Source of the DNA: Styela clava
Taxonomy: Eukaryota; Chordata; Ascidiacea; Stolidobranchia; Styelidae
NCBI RefSeq assembly: GCF_964204865.1
Contig: NC_135257.1
Location: 248,001 to 312,000, forward strand
Direction of reading: 5' to 3'
DNA length: 64,000 nucleotides
Positions within the stretch are counted from its first letter, which is position 1. Every line of letters begins with the position of its first letter. Shown here piece after piece: positions 21,926 to 36,500 of the stretch. The notes below the pieces were generated by a model that worked only from the letters and a program-made list of their open reading frames with translations, was not told the DNA's origin and did not search any database. The position numbers and the translations under genes were made by a program.

Positions 21926-23467
21926 GAGACACAAATCAGCACGCAAAAAGTTTGCAATATTTGTTGATTTGTTGCAGTTCATACTTGGCTCACACCACCT
22001 CACCAAAAGGTAATGTCTATCTTTTCGTCGTCATTTTTACGTAATAAAAAACGTGTGAATCAAAATTAAATGAGAATTGAAGTCGTCAACTCTTACATAC
22101 AAATGAACTATATGACGAAAAATTGATCTTACTGGCAGAAAATACTCGATCTTGACGTGTAGATTTCAAACATGATGATTGTAGCTTGTAGACATCAATT
22201 GGTGATTGATTGAAGTTTATCACGACAACAGCGGTTACGTTTGCTTTCGGAAAGTAGCCAAGCTTGGAATACGTCTGTTCTTGCTTTTTCCAAGATTCTC
22301 TCTGCGTAGAATGACGCTTTCACGTCATATTTCCATACTGGTAATTTTAGGATTACTTTTTATCATTACACGAAACCCTCCATATTTGGAGTGGAGTGGT
22401 GATTACTTCCCGAATGATTTCCAATGTGAAGACATAAAATATACGATTCAGGAATATCACTAATAATTCTAGTAGAATCTGCTAATCTTTAATGACACTG
22501 CTACCATATCGGATGGTAAATCTAGCATTGCTACGCACCAATACACTTAATTGGTTTCATGTGCCCAAGGCTAACCTAGAGAAGAAAATAACAAATAAGA
22601 ATACGGTGTTTGTTGTTGGGTGTTTGTTGAACGAATTGCCCGTTTTCACATGAATTAAGCATATGTGTACATATATATTGGCAAATATGTTATATTCAAA
22701 CAACCTCAATATTTATACTGAAAGACTTGCGTTCAACTGTGGAAGACTCGGTACTCATTCGGTTTCCGTAATTTGAATAGCAATTTTCAATGTGGAAGTT
22801 TATCACACACGAACTTCTTTTCATTCCAATATCTCCGCCCTTATATGAAGTGCATGTGACCAACAACGGGAACTTGATGAAGCGAGTGTCCACAAGTTTG
22901 AAAAGATTTTTCAATTTGTTAAGGTGTTTTTAATTTGGTAAATAAATACGAACTTGATTATTATTTGCAATTTACAACATGGGCATAAATATGTCTTTGC
23001 ACAATATACAGAAAAGTAAAATCATAAAACATTTTAAGCAAAGTAAGGTGATAAATGAAGATCAAATACAGAGATACGCAATTTATTACATTACCATAAG
23101 TCATATTTGATTTTGCATTCACCACTCGCCCAAATGCAAAAATATTTGAAGAGTAATCAAAATAAAACAATGTAGAACAGTTAGGAAACCACGTGAAATA
23201 AATTTGATAGAAAATAGAATGACAAATTTTATTATATAAATAGGAAGCCAAGTTACGTCGCCTTTGTAAAATTAATTCTATTTGAAACTACGTATGCATT
23301 GCTTTGGAATGTTTAGCATAATTTTTTAAAAACGGGATGTGTGCGGTGGCTATTCTCTGGCAATAATGCGGAGAATATTTATTTGCGACATCCTTACTTT
23401 TTAGTAGATTCGTTGTCACTTTTAGATTACATAAATACAAAAATGCATAGATAAAAATATTTCTGAT
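21926..23467. other. Intergenic, downstream of the PLEKHO-like gene
   Basis: A plus-strand ORF at 22206-22463 (85 codons) contains a hydrophobic segment (ISILVILGLLFII) followed by a polar tail, like a small type II membrane protein. It has no homologue I recognise and no splice partner. On the minus strand TTTATT at 23378-23383 gives AATAAA about 85 nt past the PLEKHO-like stop codon, a good candidate polyadenylation signal. Confidence 0.45.
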
Positions 23468-26400
23468 TCAAACATCAATAACAAGGGACGAAGGGCGTGC
23501 CTTCACTGATCCTTTACGTTTTTTGCACTTTTTAGTCTCTTCGATTGGAAAATCTCCGTTACTTTCCGTTTCTGCGGGAGGAGAAGGAGGCGGGGACGGG
23601 GGTGGAGGGAGAGGTTCTTCGTTATCTGCGTCTCGATCTAAATCCATCATGGAACGAGCTTTCAAAATCCTCTCATTCTTTTTCAACTTCAAATTGAATT
23701 TTTCTTTAAGTGTTTCTAATTTTTCTGACCTAACTACTGACTCTTCAGTCGCTTCTTCGTCGTTGTGATTTTCATCAACGTTAGTAGAATTATCTAACAG
23801 TGGTGGTGGAGGTGAAGGCGGGCAGTCGGAATTTGATAGTGAATTAACTGAAGCTTTGTCCATTCTGTCTAGAGAAGACGTTTTGGACGACGGTGAGGAT
23901 GAAAGTTTTTCAGTATCATCTATTGTGGTCTCATCATCAACCATCGGTCCAGATTCCAGAAGAGGCGGAAGAGATTCGTGACTTCCCGAGCTTCCAACAC
24001 TGCCATTTCGCACGATGAACTTTGACAATTTTGGCTTCAGTGCCGCTGGTGGAGGCTTGGGTGATGTCGGCGAACTTACTGTTGGCGTTGCTGTCATATC
24101 ATCGTTATTTGGAACATTTTCAATTTCTTCATTTGTTCCAGTAACCCCTGTCTGGGAAAGTGTAGGAGACTTCAAGGGAACTTTACCACTGCCAGGTGGC
24201 GGTCGTAGCGCCAAAACTGGAATATTTCCTCGCTTTTTGATTGATTCTGCAAAATATTAGTATAGAGGTATAAAAATCTATGAAACCCTGTATTGTCAAT
24301 ATCAAAATTGTCATTGCCGATAGTGATTGATTCTAAAGATTACCAATATTTGAAAGAACGTGCACGCACTTCATTGCGTATCTATAAATATTTTACATTA
24401 CTAAATTGCAAATACTGCAAAGTATGCAACTATAATACAATATACAAACACCTTTTTGTCCATGAAAGTAATGTACATTGTGTACAAAATTTCTATTTTA
24501 AATATGTAAAATCGTAATATGCAATAACAAAATTTTGTCAAGTACAGAATTTGATGAGATGAACATATTTTGCAGCAAAGCACAACAAGCAGACAGTATT
24601 TTTTTTTACAAAAAACATTAGGCCAGTTTAGGGCTGCAAAAGTTATTAGCACGCCGTGACATATACCACATATTACACTCTGTCGAGATGATGGGCTTGA
24701 CTTGAACAAAGAAAAATATGTTTGACCGACTCAGAATAAGCCAAGTGACACGAAAAAGCGAAGTGCACATATAGTATTAAAAGACAGCAATGAATATTTT
24801 ATTCAACCAAAATAAATAAATAATATTATAATAAAATTACGCTATAATTCGTGATTGGGTTCTTTCATTTAGTCGATTCTAAATTTTTGCCGATTTCACG
24901 GTGATTGATACTCATAATGTATAACAGAAATAAACACGCATTCAGAGTGTTGACTAAAATTCTTTATAAAACACAGCAAACGCTTACCGCTATTTGCAGT
25001 CTCAGCTTCTTGGGAATCTAAAGACACTTCTGACATCATTGCCTGTGTCACAAAATGAACAAATTGCAAACATCATATTGAACCGAACATATTCGTTAAT
25101 AATATATATTCGACAGAAATTGAATAGAGAACAACGTGTGTTTGGGATAATAGTCAATCAAATCTGACAAATATTATATTACCTCTGAAATTCTGGAGAC
25201 CGACCGATTCAATAAAAACATTACTATTTTTTATATAAAGGATAGGCTTTCATTCTTAGCTGTTAAATATCTACAGCGCATGTTGACGTTTTTTGTGAAA
25301 AACAGAAGTCGAGAGGCGAATTAAGCAAAGATACGCTACCTCAAGAGATACCGTTATTGCATCATTACTGCAGCACAATAACCCAATAACGTAGGCTTCA
25401 AAAATGTCAAACCCGTGGCATAACAATGTATTATGCTGATACATTATGTTTCTCAAAACCTTCACTAAGACTACATGAAGCAGTCACGAGTCAATATTTC
25501 AGGAAGTGACAGTAACGTCATTGACGCAAGCAAGCAGCTTAAGAACGTGAACCGTGGTACAAACTGAAATGCACCATGACGTATTGATTGATGATAAATG
25601 ATAAAAATCGATGAGGTTAAATGTACTTCATATGTTCAAATGACAAATAAAGATTTTCAGCAACTGTGGTAGTACACATGATAAATTATAGTCAACAAAG
25701 GCACGTCGTCGGAAACAAATTACAGTTTGAAATGTAGGATTTGAACAATGGCAAATGAAACTAAAACAAATTGAAAAAAAAAATTACCCTCTCTTTGAGA
25801 TGTTGTTTAGTTGGTGGACGTCTATTTCCTCCTCCGCCTCTTGGTGGCCGTGCTCTTGTTTTTGTTATATGTTTTAACTTAGAATCTCCGCCCTGAAATG
25901 CATTGATGCTACATTTTATATTGCAACGTTTGCGATTACATCACTCGTTTCTCTTTGTTCAAGAAGAACAGATTTGTAAACCGTAGCCTACTGCTTAATT
26001 CAATTGACATCATCGCGAACTTGTGTAATTATAAGCAAAGATATCGCAGAAATATATTGTAGAAATTGGCCGAATATTCCTATGTAACCTCAGAATGAGT
26101 CACAATAGTAAAATGAAAAAGATTCCCGAAGGTATACCACGTTCAGCACTGTCGCGATAAGCGTGAAATCAAATTCAAATTTAACAGTCGTTCCAAATAT
26201 GGGCATCAAGAAATCACATTGCCTCCCGGCTGGTCGCGTGATTAAATATTGGTAATGTAAACCGTTTCAGTATAATCGATAACAAAACAGCTGCCCACTC
26301 TTGTTAGAAATCGAAAATATCTTTAATAAAAGGGAATTCACTTAGAGTTAGCATTTTTTTCACCTCTCCTTGTGTCAGCAGTAACAGTAAAAAGGCGAGG

Positions 26401-29270
26401 TATGATAATTGTTCATCCAATGTTTCTATGCGATATTCTAAAAGACTACCAATGTCTATAACAATTGGCACTGAGTCTTTTCAAACAAGGAAGCATCGGA
26501 TGCTTATTACTGCAGCTCCATACAAGAGAAAACCGAATGAATCATTCTCAATAAATCATTTTATCGCAGAATCAATTGCAAGTCCAGCTACAAAGATAAC
26601 AATTATTGCATCTGATCTGATGCTACTATTCATTATAAAATTGAAGATATAAAATACAACATAATTTGCGAATGAGTAATGAAAAAGAGAAACACTCAAT
26701 TTAGGTCCTTTCTGATAACCAAAAACCAAATTGATTGATATGCTTCTGCTTCAAAAATGCCTTTCCACCATGCCGTTGTGACAAAATATGAAGTTGATAT
26801 ATATTTATATTTTAATTTTCAGCGTTTACTATGTAGTAATATTAGCATCTAATATTTATTCATCACATATGCACTAGCATACTTGTACAAATCCTAAATG
26901 TTTTCTTATCAAATTGAAGTCCCACTATCTGGAGATTTGTCAGGAATAAAGCCTCGCATAGATCGCATGACTACTAACCAGGCTCGTTCAACAGTCTAGG
27001 TCCAGGCCATAATTATACACTAATTTTTGTACTCAGATAAATACTTAATAATGAATGTATGCTTACAATATTTGTCATCGACAATGATTCTTTTAGCTTG
27101 GCAAGCCATTTTTCCTGATCCTCAGGTGTTTCAGTGTACAAAAATTCGCGGTTTATCTGGAAAGAAAAAGGGTATTTGTACAGTACAGTTAGTTGTAAAA
27201 TGCTTGTCTGAAGATGTCTGACCTCAGTCAGACGAAACGTTACAGAAATATATTTGTGTTCGGGTGCAGCAAGACTCTTGAATTGAATAGAATAGCCATT
27301 TATACTCTTGCTACAGCATCCTTGCGTAATACGCATACGGACCCACCTGCGCAAAGGCATAGAGGGCAAGGAAAGGTAGTTAGTTTCACGCAACCTCAAC
27401 TGTTAGTCACATTTGTACAGTCGGCAAGCAATTCAAACAAACTAAAACTCACTTGTTTGGAATTCTTTGTTGATTCCGTCTTATCTTCTTTCTTTTTTAT
27501 TGGTTCAATAACTACGGTATTCGGACTTTTCTTACATTGCTTTCTCGGAGCTTTTACACATTCTGCGTAATGTTTTAGGTTCACAGTGCTGCATGTTTTT
27601 TCAGTGCCGTCCGATTTCTGAAAAATAAACAAATTACAGTAACCTCAATAAAGTTAACACCATTCGAATAAAAGTATACGTATAACATGTTTCATTGTTT
27701 AGAAGGTTTTCGGTCGATTATCACCTGGTGAATGACGGTGCTGCTAAAAACGAAAGTATACTCTGACTGATTTTAAGGAAATTGCCTGCAATTATGGTAT
27801 CGAACAAAATTACGACCGCCAGATCACGCTGAATCGGATTACAAATTTACACTTGGACTTTCAAACATGTATGATACATAATTTTTCAATTATGATTACG
27901 TATAAATTTTGTAAGTCGAACAGATGACTTGAATATTTAAGTTAAAAATAACATGCCTAATAAGATGCAATATACTGTACTGTATTATACTGTAAGATAT
28001 TTCCATTACGTTTCTACATAAGTAATAAATGAATGAAAATGTAAAAGAGCAATTTGTATAAAGATATTCAAAAATACAAACAAACTTGTTGCTCATATAA
28101 ATAAAGAACTCCGTTGGAAAGTACACAGTATCTTTTACGCCAACGCTTTCTCATGAAACCTTCGTTTATTAATTTATAAACCCATCCTGCAGCATCGGGA
28201 TTTTCAAATGAGTTCGCTGCCGGTATAACCTGAAATAGAGAAAAAAATAATGTCATTTCAGTTTAGATGTAAAATGATAATTTACGGACAAGACTGGAGA
28301 AGCAAGCTAAGATTCGAAACTCAAACGTGTCCAGACTACGGCTCTTATTGGCTTTTGAAGGGTCATAATATTTTATTTCTAACTTGCTCTAGAGAGGATA
28401 AACATGCCAATAAAATCTGACGCGTCCCACTCATTGACATTACATTGAACAATGTTATTTCATTATTATTGAAATGTTATGTACGTATGACAGGTCGATC
28501 GCTTTCATTTTCATCGAACATTCAAAATTTGGTAGCATTTTAAAACGAATAACACTCAGTCGCTTACAACATTTTCCCAACTTCTTTGTGGGCGCTTGTG
28601 TTCTCGATTTTATGCAAGTATTCCTATGGGATACATACATGTTGGTAATTTCATTTCAACGTTATTGCTTCCTCTTGCTCTATATTTTGCACGACATTAT
28701 CGTAAAATATTTACATACAATGATCGATTTACGCTTAGTTGTCAAATGTAGTGCTGCTATTGTATTTAAATCGGAAATTTTGAATGATATCTGCAGTCCA
28801 CACACGAACGATGACTCGCATGAAAAATACCATCAGCACAAGACAACACAACACTGTTTTTCATATAATATACAAACACACATCGTGATCTCTGATCGAA
28901 ATACCCAGTATTCTATCAAGTATGGATTTTAAATAGAACCAGTCTTTGTCGCACACTTGATCTCCATTCTTGACGGTCACGCGCTGCACTCATTTAAGAA
29001 GGATCTAGTCTCAAATGGAACTATAAGCAAAGATGCGGGAGACCAAGGTTTACCTGAACCATATATAGATATAGAAAGATGCGTAACGAGCAAGGAAATA
29101 CCCATTGCTGACAAACAAGTAATATAAAACGAATAAGGCATCTGCGTTTACAACCTATGACCAAAACGTAATAATCAAATACCAAAGTTAACAAATGGGA
29201 AACAGATGATTCGTTAGATAGTACATTGAAAACTTACAGTTCTGGTTCCCTTTGTCTTTTTATCCTCCAT
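23468..29270 (-). CDS. PH-domain protein, PLEKHO (CKIP-1)-like, 7 exons
   Basis: Exons in transcript order: 29270-29238, 28229-28086, 27617-27453, 27156-27067, 25892-25788, 25042-24988, 24246-23468. All junctions are GT-AG and in phase (phase 0 except the last, phase 1), giving 456 residues. The PH domain spans about residues 25-140: GWVYK, FMRKRWRKRYCVL, LYLYEQ, then NLKHYAECV, RKQCKK and the last helix DQEKWLAKLKESL. A lysine-rich insertion of about 20 residues interrupts the later strands. Residues about 155-176 carry RRPPTKQHL, matching the conserved RRPPTRGHL-type segment after the PH domain of PLEKHO1/2. The last exon is proline-rich (RPPPGSGK, PPPPSPPPSPP) with a short charged helix. 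PLEKHO proteins bind phosphoinositides and link signalling to actin and the plasma membrane (family knowledge). Orthology is inferred from domain order. Confidence 0.75.
27193..27290 (+). repeat. Dispersed ~98-bp repeat, copy in PLEKHO-like intron 3
   Basis: It shares TTGTAAAATGCTTGTCTGA, CAGACGAAACGTTACAGAAA and 'gactcttgaattg' stretches with 51853-51950. Its near end lies 36 nt upstream of the exon-4 acceptor on the gene's strand. The complementary GTCTGA/TCAGAC pair can form a small hairpin. It is probably the tail of a SINE or LINE family. Confidence 0.75.
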
Positions 29271-32200
29271 TGTTTCGTCATATATTAGTTAAGTGCTTTA
29301 AATCCATTTGGAAAAGTAGAAATATGTTATTTTCTAATAACCCATGCTTATTCATATACAATATATACAACTAAAATATAATGGAATAAAGTCATATTAT
29401 TCATATATTTAGTACATTCATATTTACATAGTCCTTTATCCTTCAATCACATTATCTGTCTTTATGCCCCATTTATCAATAAAACATAAGATAGCCAACT
29501 GCTCAGATGCCAGTACTATTAGTATATATACTATAATATATGTGTATATAGGCTATATACGTAATTCATAAAGTTCCCTTCATTGCTTATCGTAATCTTG
29601 AACTCTTATATGTAATCATGTATGCATGTATAACCGACTATATGGTATATGGTAAATCATCAGTTTAAGCGAACAAATATGTTACAAGACTATCGAAATT
29701 CAAGCTTGTTCATTTCATAATTTAAGGTGTAATTAATATGCAAAAAGTATGTACCAAACATGCACATCAATATATGAGACTCTATGCATACTGTTTACAC
29801 CAATAAATAATGATTTGTCGCGCTGAGTTGCGCATGTTGTAAACGAAATATTTGAGCATAATTTATGTCCAAAGACAAAACTGTCTCTCTGAAAACCTCT
29901 GAAATAAGCCAAATAGTTGAGATAGTCAAATTGAAAAACATAAGTGTCAAGCATCATAATGGGAGGTGTAAGAATCTGCTGTAAAATTTTTTTTTTTTTA
30001 TAATTTTACTAACGCTTTTATGTTCTGACACAAACCCCACTGAGAATTAAGGTTAAAACTGTCCCAACTCCTGTCATTCGTAAACAAGGCAAACTGTACA
30101 ATTTCATGGCATTCTAAATCGACCAAATATTTGTGATTCGGTGAAGATCACTAAAGAGCATATCATGCAACATGGTAATTAAACTATTCTATTTTTTGAA
30201 GCTTATTATGACGCCATTGACAAGGGAAAGTCTTGGTGTTAACTTCTTTTGAAGCTGAAATAATTTGATAATTGAAAGCTATAATAAGTACATTGTTATA
30301 AATTTATATTAGCATACATTGCTGATGATTAGTAATTTGTTCACCATTTGTAAAACAATCTTAATGTCAGCGAAAGGGCGTAGAAATTCATTTTATTAAA
30401 CCACGTCGATAGCTCCGACCGTTTGAATGAAGAATCGTCAGGCGTGATACTATCACTGTTTGCAATTTGCGCTTTACTATATCGGCACCGCAGTTCGGAG
30501 AGCTGGGATATAATCTCACTAGGCAGAGATGATTTCATAGCCCAGAGGCCAGGGCTTTACCTAGAACGTAAACTCACAACGTAAATTTGGACGAAGCATA
30601 GATATTGAAATGACTATTGCATCGACACGATGTTTAATGGCAGTATTAAGCATGTCGAAAGCCATTTAACGGGGCAGATCGATAACAATATCAAAACACT
30701 TCAGAATAGAAAATGAAGATTCGCCACAGATATTAAATAAAAATTTACAATATATTGTTTGTCACCTTTTTCTCTCACAATATTATATTTTTGAACAACT
30801 AAACGTTACCTATACTCAAAAAGTTTGGTTCTCTTAATGAAAATTCTTGGGTTTTCATATGTATTGGTCATACTAAAATACCGTACCAGATTCCAGGAAA
30901 ACGAAAATCCACTTTACAGGAAACACAACTTTTGATATGAATGTTAGTGCTTAGCGGATTAGTAACATTCTGAATAGTATATAATACACTACATACAGGA
31001 TGTCCATAAAACTAACTGCAAACAAACCTACATATATAACGAGTACTGGAATACTTACAGGAAGCAACAGACATTATGCAAGTGACGTACGTAACTTGCC
31101 TTAGGTATACTAATCAAGACTTCGTGATATCGAGCCAACATATTATTTAAGCATTTTAACTGCGGGGAATTACAGATTTGCTTGAGTCATACCTATCATT
31201 AAATTTGAATGCAATTTTCGAATTCCAAGAGTATGCTCATCCAATGGAAAGCATTCTATCGACTGGCGCTTAAAGTTACTACTAACCTATATCGTATATG
31301 ACTGCAGAGGTACCGCAAGATAATTCACCAATACTAACGCGGAACAGAAACACCGACCGTAAAAATCGATATTACTCTTTGCTATAACGTCATATGTATG
31401 TCGCAGTAGCTCGATAAAATGCCATATTGGTGGAACTTCGCTAATGGTATAATTTAGTCATCATTGTTAACAAGGCATGGTATCAAATTAGACATGGAAC
31501 ACTTTGCCAGCAAATTATATTGAGCTTAATGCTGCTGAAAGATAACGTGGAGAGCCATGTCTGACTCAACATTGGTAAACAATATAAATACTGTCATACA
31601 AATTACATCCTTGATACAAAATTACTCAATTTTTACTAGGTGACTTCAGCCAATAAGAATAGAAATCAAGCATACACAGGTAAAATAAATTGAGTTAGTA
31701 CATATTTCACAGTTTATCTTTTTCTATGTTTGTTCACGTTGAATTTATTCAAACACACAGGTTGATATTTCCTACATCTGTCTGTACATCGCACTGTCAG
31801 TAACAATACGAAAAGAAAACGATATCGCTCATGAACAGTAAATTTTATCTGACATTAGTCGTGCATTTCGACAATATTCATGGATATCGTTCACTGTTGC
31901 TATCTATTATGTTTAACGATTTCCAAACATACCTTGCCATAGTGATTGTGTATGTACATTGAATAGTAGCTTTGCTCCATGCATGTAGTGAGGTTCTAAG
32001 CCAGGCTATCATTGCGTCGGGTTTATATCAACTAACTAAACGAACTATCTCATGTTATACTACGTTAAACAAGAAAATCAAATCGATTGTTTGTATGGAC
32101 CAGACTAATTTAAAATCCTAAAATCCTCAATTACGCATGAGTTCAACATCATGCAAAATCTGGCATGTGGCTCGAATTAACGGTGACTAACCAAGTACAT

Positions 32201-33598
32201 TACAAGACTCTTGTGAACCTTAAACCACAAGTCTTTTTATTATGGTGCGAGAATGCTAAATCCTCAGACTCCTAGTCCAGTCTACAATTATTCACGAGGA
32301 TACCAAGATGCTTTGTCCTGATACCCGATTATCGCAACGAATTGCCACCGTCGACAATTCAGTAGACATTGTGACGCACTTCCTCTCGGTGAATAAATAG
32401 TTTCGAAGCTCACCGAGTTTCCTCGACAATGGTTTTGTGAGCCATTGCTCTTTACTGCACTCGAGCGCTTAGACCGGTTTAACATCATGGTCATTAAATG
32501 TTTTAGCGAAACTTTGTGAAGAGGATATAAAAGTTTAACAGCGAGCCTATGACTCGCAACTTGAATTAAATGAATAGGTAACAAATCTCAACCATATTAT
32601 ATCGTTCTTTTTCATTGCTTTTGTGTTCATAGTAAAAGGAAAGACTTCCATGACCAGCATTTCAGATAACATTTTTTGTTCTTTCTAAAAAAACATTAAT
32701 TTCGCCAATTCTTCGTAAGATTTGTCTGATTCCACTGATAGAAAAATCTGCCACCAATAATTTCTACTGTTAAAAATGTAAAGATTCAAGTAGCTTGATA
32801 CTTTACTTTTTCAACGCTCAATGCAGGACAGATTTATTTAATTTGAAACTTTTGACGTTATATCTTCTCCATATATCTTTCAATCCTTGGTTGTTAATTA
32901 ATGGCTAGTTTTTAGTTCACATACAGCAACATTTTCAGCACTGTGGCGATTTCTGGTTTTCGATTTTTTGTGTGTGAAAACAAGAATTTACATGGATAGG
33001 AAATACCCAAAAGCGTTACTAATGCTACGGAACACCAGTTTATAGTTTTAGGAGAAAATGGAAAATAATTTCACTCTGCGATAAGATAATTGTATTTCTT
33101 TCGGCTTTCAACCGCATCAAATTCAATAACGTCAATCTCTGTTTCAATTTCAGACTTCTGTTTATAACTTCTATTTTGTAAACGGCACTATTTGGGAATA
33201 TATTAAATCTATTTTCACATTGGAAAGACGAAGCCATTCGAACTTCGATAATTCGAGATTCTTGAAATAAATTGTATGAGAAGAACGAGATTACTCATTG
33301 GATATTTGTAAAATATATAGAATGTTCTCTAGTTGATATCAAAGGACAATTTTGTTTCAAACCAAAGAAAATTTTGAACCACCTCATATATATATATATA
33401 TATGTATTTAAAGTGCGTATTACAAAAAAAAGGGCGGGCACGGTACCGAGAACCGTTAGACATGTAACTTACGTACGAATTTGAAATTCAACATCTTCAT
33501 CTCAAGCGGGAAACGTACGAGAAAGTAAACTGACGTCGTAGGATACAGGCAGTAGATATCTCAAAAACTTCCTAGAAGAGTATATATATATGGGTATG
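29271..33598. other. Long intergenic region, no gene recognised
   Basis: This is upstream of the PLEKHO-like gene and should contain its promoter, possibly with an alternative first exon. A minus-strand ORF at 30341-30538 starting MKSSLPSEIISQLSEL has normal-looking composition but no clear in-phase donor. Another at 32288-32584 has no recognisable domain. A TA dinucleotide run lies near 33388-33403. Confidence 0.4.
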
Positions 33599-36500
33599 CA
33601 GTGGCGGCGCGTGGTCATTTTGACAACCGGAGCAAGCTACTGTGGGACCAAGTCACCCCCATCTACGGGGACAGGATGAGCGCTGTAAGTTCTCCCATCA
33701 TTTTATGAGTATAAAAACCATTCCATCGGTAACAACCAATCGGCAAAAGCGACAATTTGTAACGATAAGAAAGTGTCTTTAAAACCGGTCCAAGTCAAGG
33801 GATTAATAAATATAGACATAGTTTATTTTGAAACCTCTTTCAAAAGGAAAGGCAATATTTACCCAGATAAATACAATGACATATTAACAGAAACTTCGGG
33901 AAAGCAGACAAAACCTAAAATAAGGTTTAAAACGTTACTATGAAGAAAGGAAAGTTAATGCAAAGATAAGGACATGCGTCGCTCTCTCATAGATATATAT
34001 GCTGCTAGACTTCTACTGCTTGAACATATATGCAACACGCCGCGGTTTCTTGGAAGCAAAATGCTCAATAACGCGCTGATTAAATCATGCATTCCAGAAA
34101 TAACGTCTCTGTGAATGAATAAAACAGCCAAGGAATTTAATCTATCTTGCTTCATTGTGTTTCTGAGATACGTTTTTATACGCTTCAGCGTGCTGAATGT
34201 TCGCTCTGCGTCGGCGGAAGAAATAGGCGTCGTCAAAATGATGTCTAGAAATTTTGCAGACGCCGCAAAAGTAGTTACTAGAGTGTTATCTATGAGGAAC
34301 CCATAGAGCGCGCAAGTTGATGTGATGTTCAAAAAAGTTTGATTGGTGTATATACATCGCAATTCATTTTCCAATTTACCCACGTTTATCATGGGGTAAA
34401 ATTTGGAGACAGTAGCCAACAAATGGATGGGAAATTGACGTGCAAATTTTGAAAAATTTTTGGGGTTCATCAAAGAGAACGCGGCAAGGTGTTCAGTGCG
34501 CAGACGATCGCCTGTTTGATTCACCAGAATGTCACAGCATTCCTTTGCATACAAAATCAAACGCTGCGTTGTTTGCCCGCGGCGTAAAGAAGCACTCCAT
34601 GTGTCGTCGTATTTTATTGTTTCCCGGATACGAGATACAGCATCGCAGAAGTCTGAAATACACGACTGCACAGACGCTCCATCCATTAGCCTTGACTGCA
34701 ATGCGCCGTATAATACATCCACGTGATAGAATATTGTGGAGAAAAAAGCGAGAAAAAATGAAAACTCACCATCTTCTAGCAGACGCTTTAGACCTGCCGC
34801 CTCCCTCACAGAGCGTTCGTCCCAAACCGGAGAGCTCTGAATGCCATTGAAACAATCAATGAGCTCAGACCTAAGTTCGGACACGCCCTGCACCACGCGT
34901 GATTGGAAGTTCCAACGTGTTGGTGCACAAGCTGGGAGACGGCGGCTACATATCTGGCGAAGGAGGTCAGAGCGCTTCGGCGAAACGGAAAAAAATGAAG
35001 AAAACCCCGAAACATTTGCAAAAAATATACGGACGAGAGGGGTATCAAGGCACATATTTTTAATAACGAGGTTAAATTGGTGTGCATAACAATGTAAAAA
35101 ATGCGCATGAGGAAAATCTTCTTTTATATAAACTTGAACACCATGTTTCGACCCACTCATGACTGCCGCGCCGTCATAAGTTTGAGCTAACAATTTTGAC
35201 TTCGCGTTGTAAGGCTGTAACACTTCTTTCAGTACAGCCGATATCCCGCAAGCCGTGCGATCAACGATTGGTACAAAGCTGTGAAATCTCTCGGTAGGTT
35301 TACCATCTTTCACAAACCGAAAAATCACAGCCAGTTGGGAAACGCACGTGATGTCAGTTGTCTCGTCAGACTGAATCGAAAGGAACTGGCAATTCTCAAT
35401 TTCCAGAGCCAAATGTTGTAAATAAATTTTATACATTGAGTCGAGCAAATCATTTTGGATATCCTTAGATGTCCCTTTCGAAACAGTTGCGGCATCAAGA
35501 TGATCTCTCAATACTGTATCTAGGGATGCGGTGTTTTCCACCATATCCAAAAATACCCCTCTATTAGAAGAGCCAGCCCGTTCATCGTGCCCACGGAGGG
35601 ACAGCTCGTGACAACCAATGAACTTCAAAACATCTATCAATCGACCGAGAACATGGCGGTTTTTCTCGACGTTTTGGTTGTGCCGACGAATAGAAACCGC
35701 GCGTCCTTCATCCAACTGTGCTGCAATATTAACATTTCCGAATGTTCGGTATTTTACTGCATTGTCCAGATGCTCCATAGAAGATTGATGATCCCTGGCA
35801 CGCTCGGAAAGATGTTTAAGATCTCTAAAACCAAATTTACACCAACGTGAGTCACGGGCGGTAGCAAAAAGTAGGCAATAAAAACAAAAAAGTGCATTTT
35901 TGTCCTCGCTGTAACACAACCATTCGTGTTTTTTATACCAAGTTTCTGCGCAGAATGTACGCCGACGCTTTCCTCCGTCATGGGATTGTTCCAGTGAACA
36001 ATTTTTTGGTTGATAAGGCCCAAGACGTTGTACCTCTAATTTTTGTTCCAGCGGCAGCTGCGAAAACGGAGTGCGAAGTACTGCATCAACCTTATTTATT
36101 ATGAGGTCTAAGGCTAAGAAATGCGAAGCCGGAAAGAAGTGAGGAGCTCAAAAGGAATGTGGAAAATCGAAAGCAAATGGACTAAAGGTCTCTAACTGAT
36201 TCAAATAGCGAAACAAGCGACAAAAACGAAGGCGAGGAAACTATCAACTCTTCAAGCAACCAACGAACGAGAAGGAATGCATGAATATGTCAACACGTTG
36301 TTGTAAGAAACGTCGGCATTGTGTCGTCATAATTTCGGGGCTAGCCCCGATCGGCCCCGATGATTTAGTAAAAGAAACAGAAAACAAACGAGACAAACGC
36401 GGCGAGTGGAAGATAAAAGAGAGAATACGATATACAATGAGCAACCGGGGCAAAATCGGCGTCGCCCCCTCGACGTTCGGCGAAGGCTTTGCGAGCGAAA

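Noticed and set aside
22206..22463. 85-codon ORF with a membrane-like segment
   Set aside because: A start, a hydrophobic stretch and a stop are present, but there is no homologue I know and no neighbouring exons, so it is not called as a gene.
25185..25194. 10-nt microexon in the PLEKHO-like gene
   Set aside because: The segment is bounded by AG and GT, but adding 10 nt breaks the frame between exons 5 and 6, which join in phase without it.
28474..28932. 152-codon plus-strand ORF
   Set aside because: It lies wholly inside intron 1 of the PLEKHO-like gene, on the opposite strand, with no recognisable domain.
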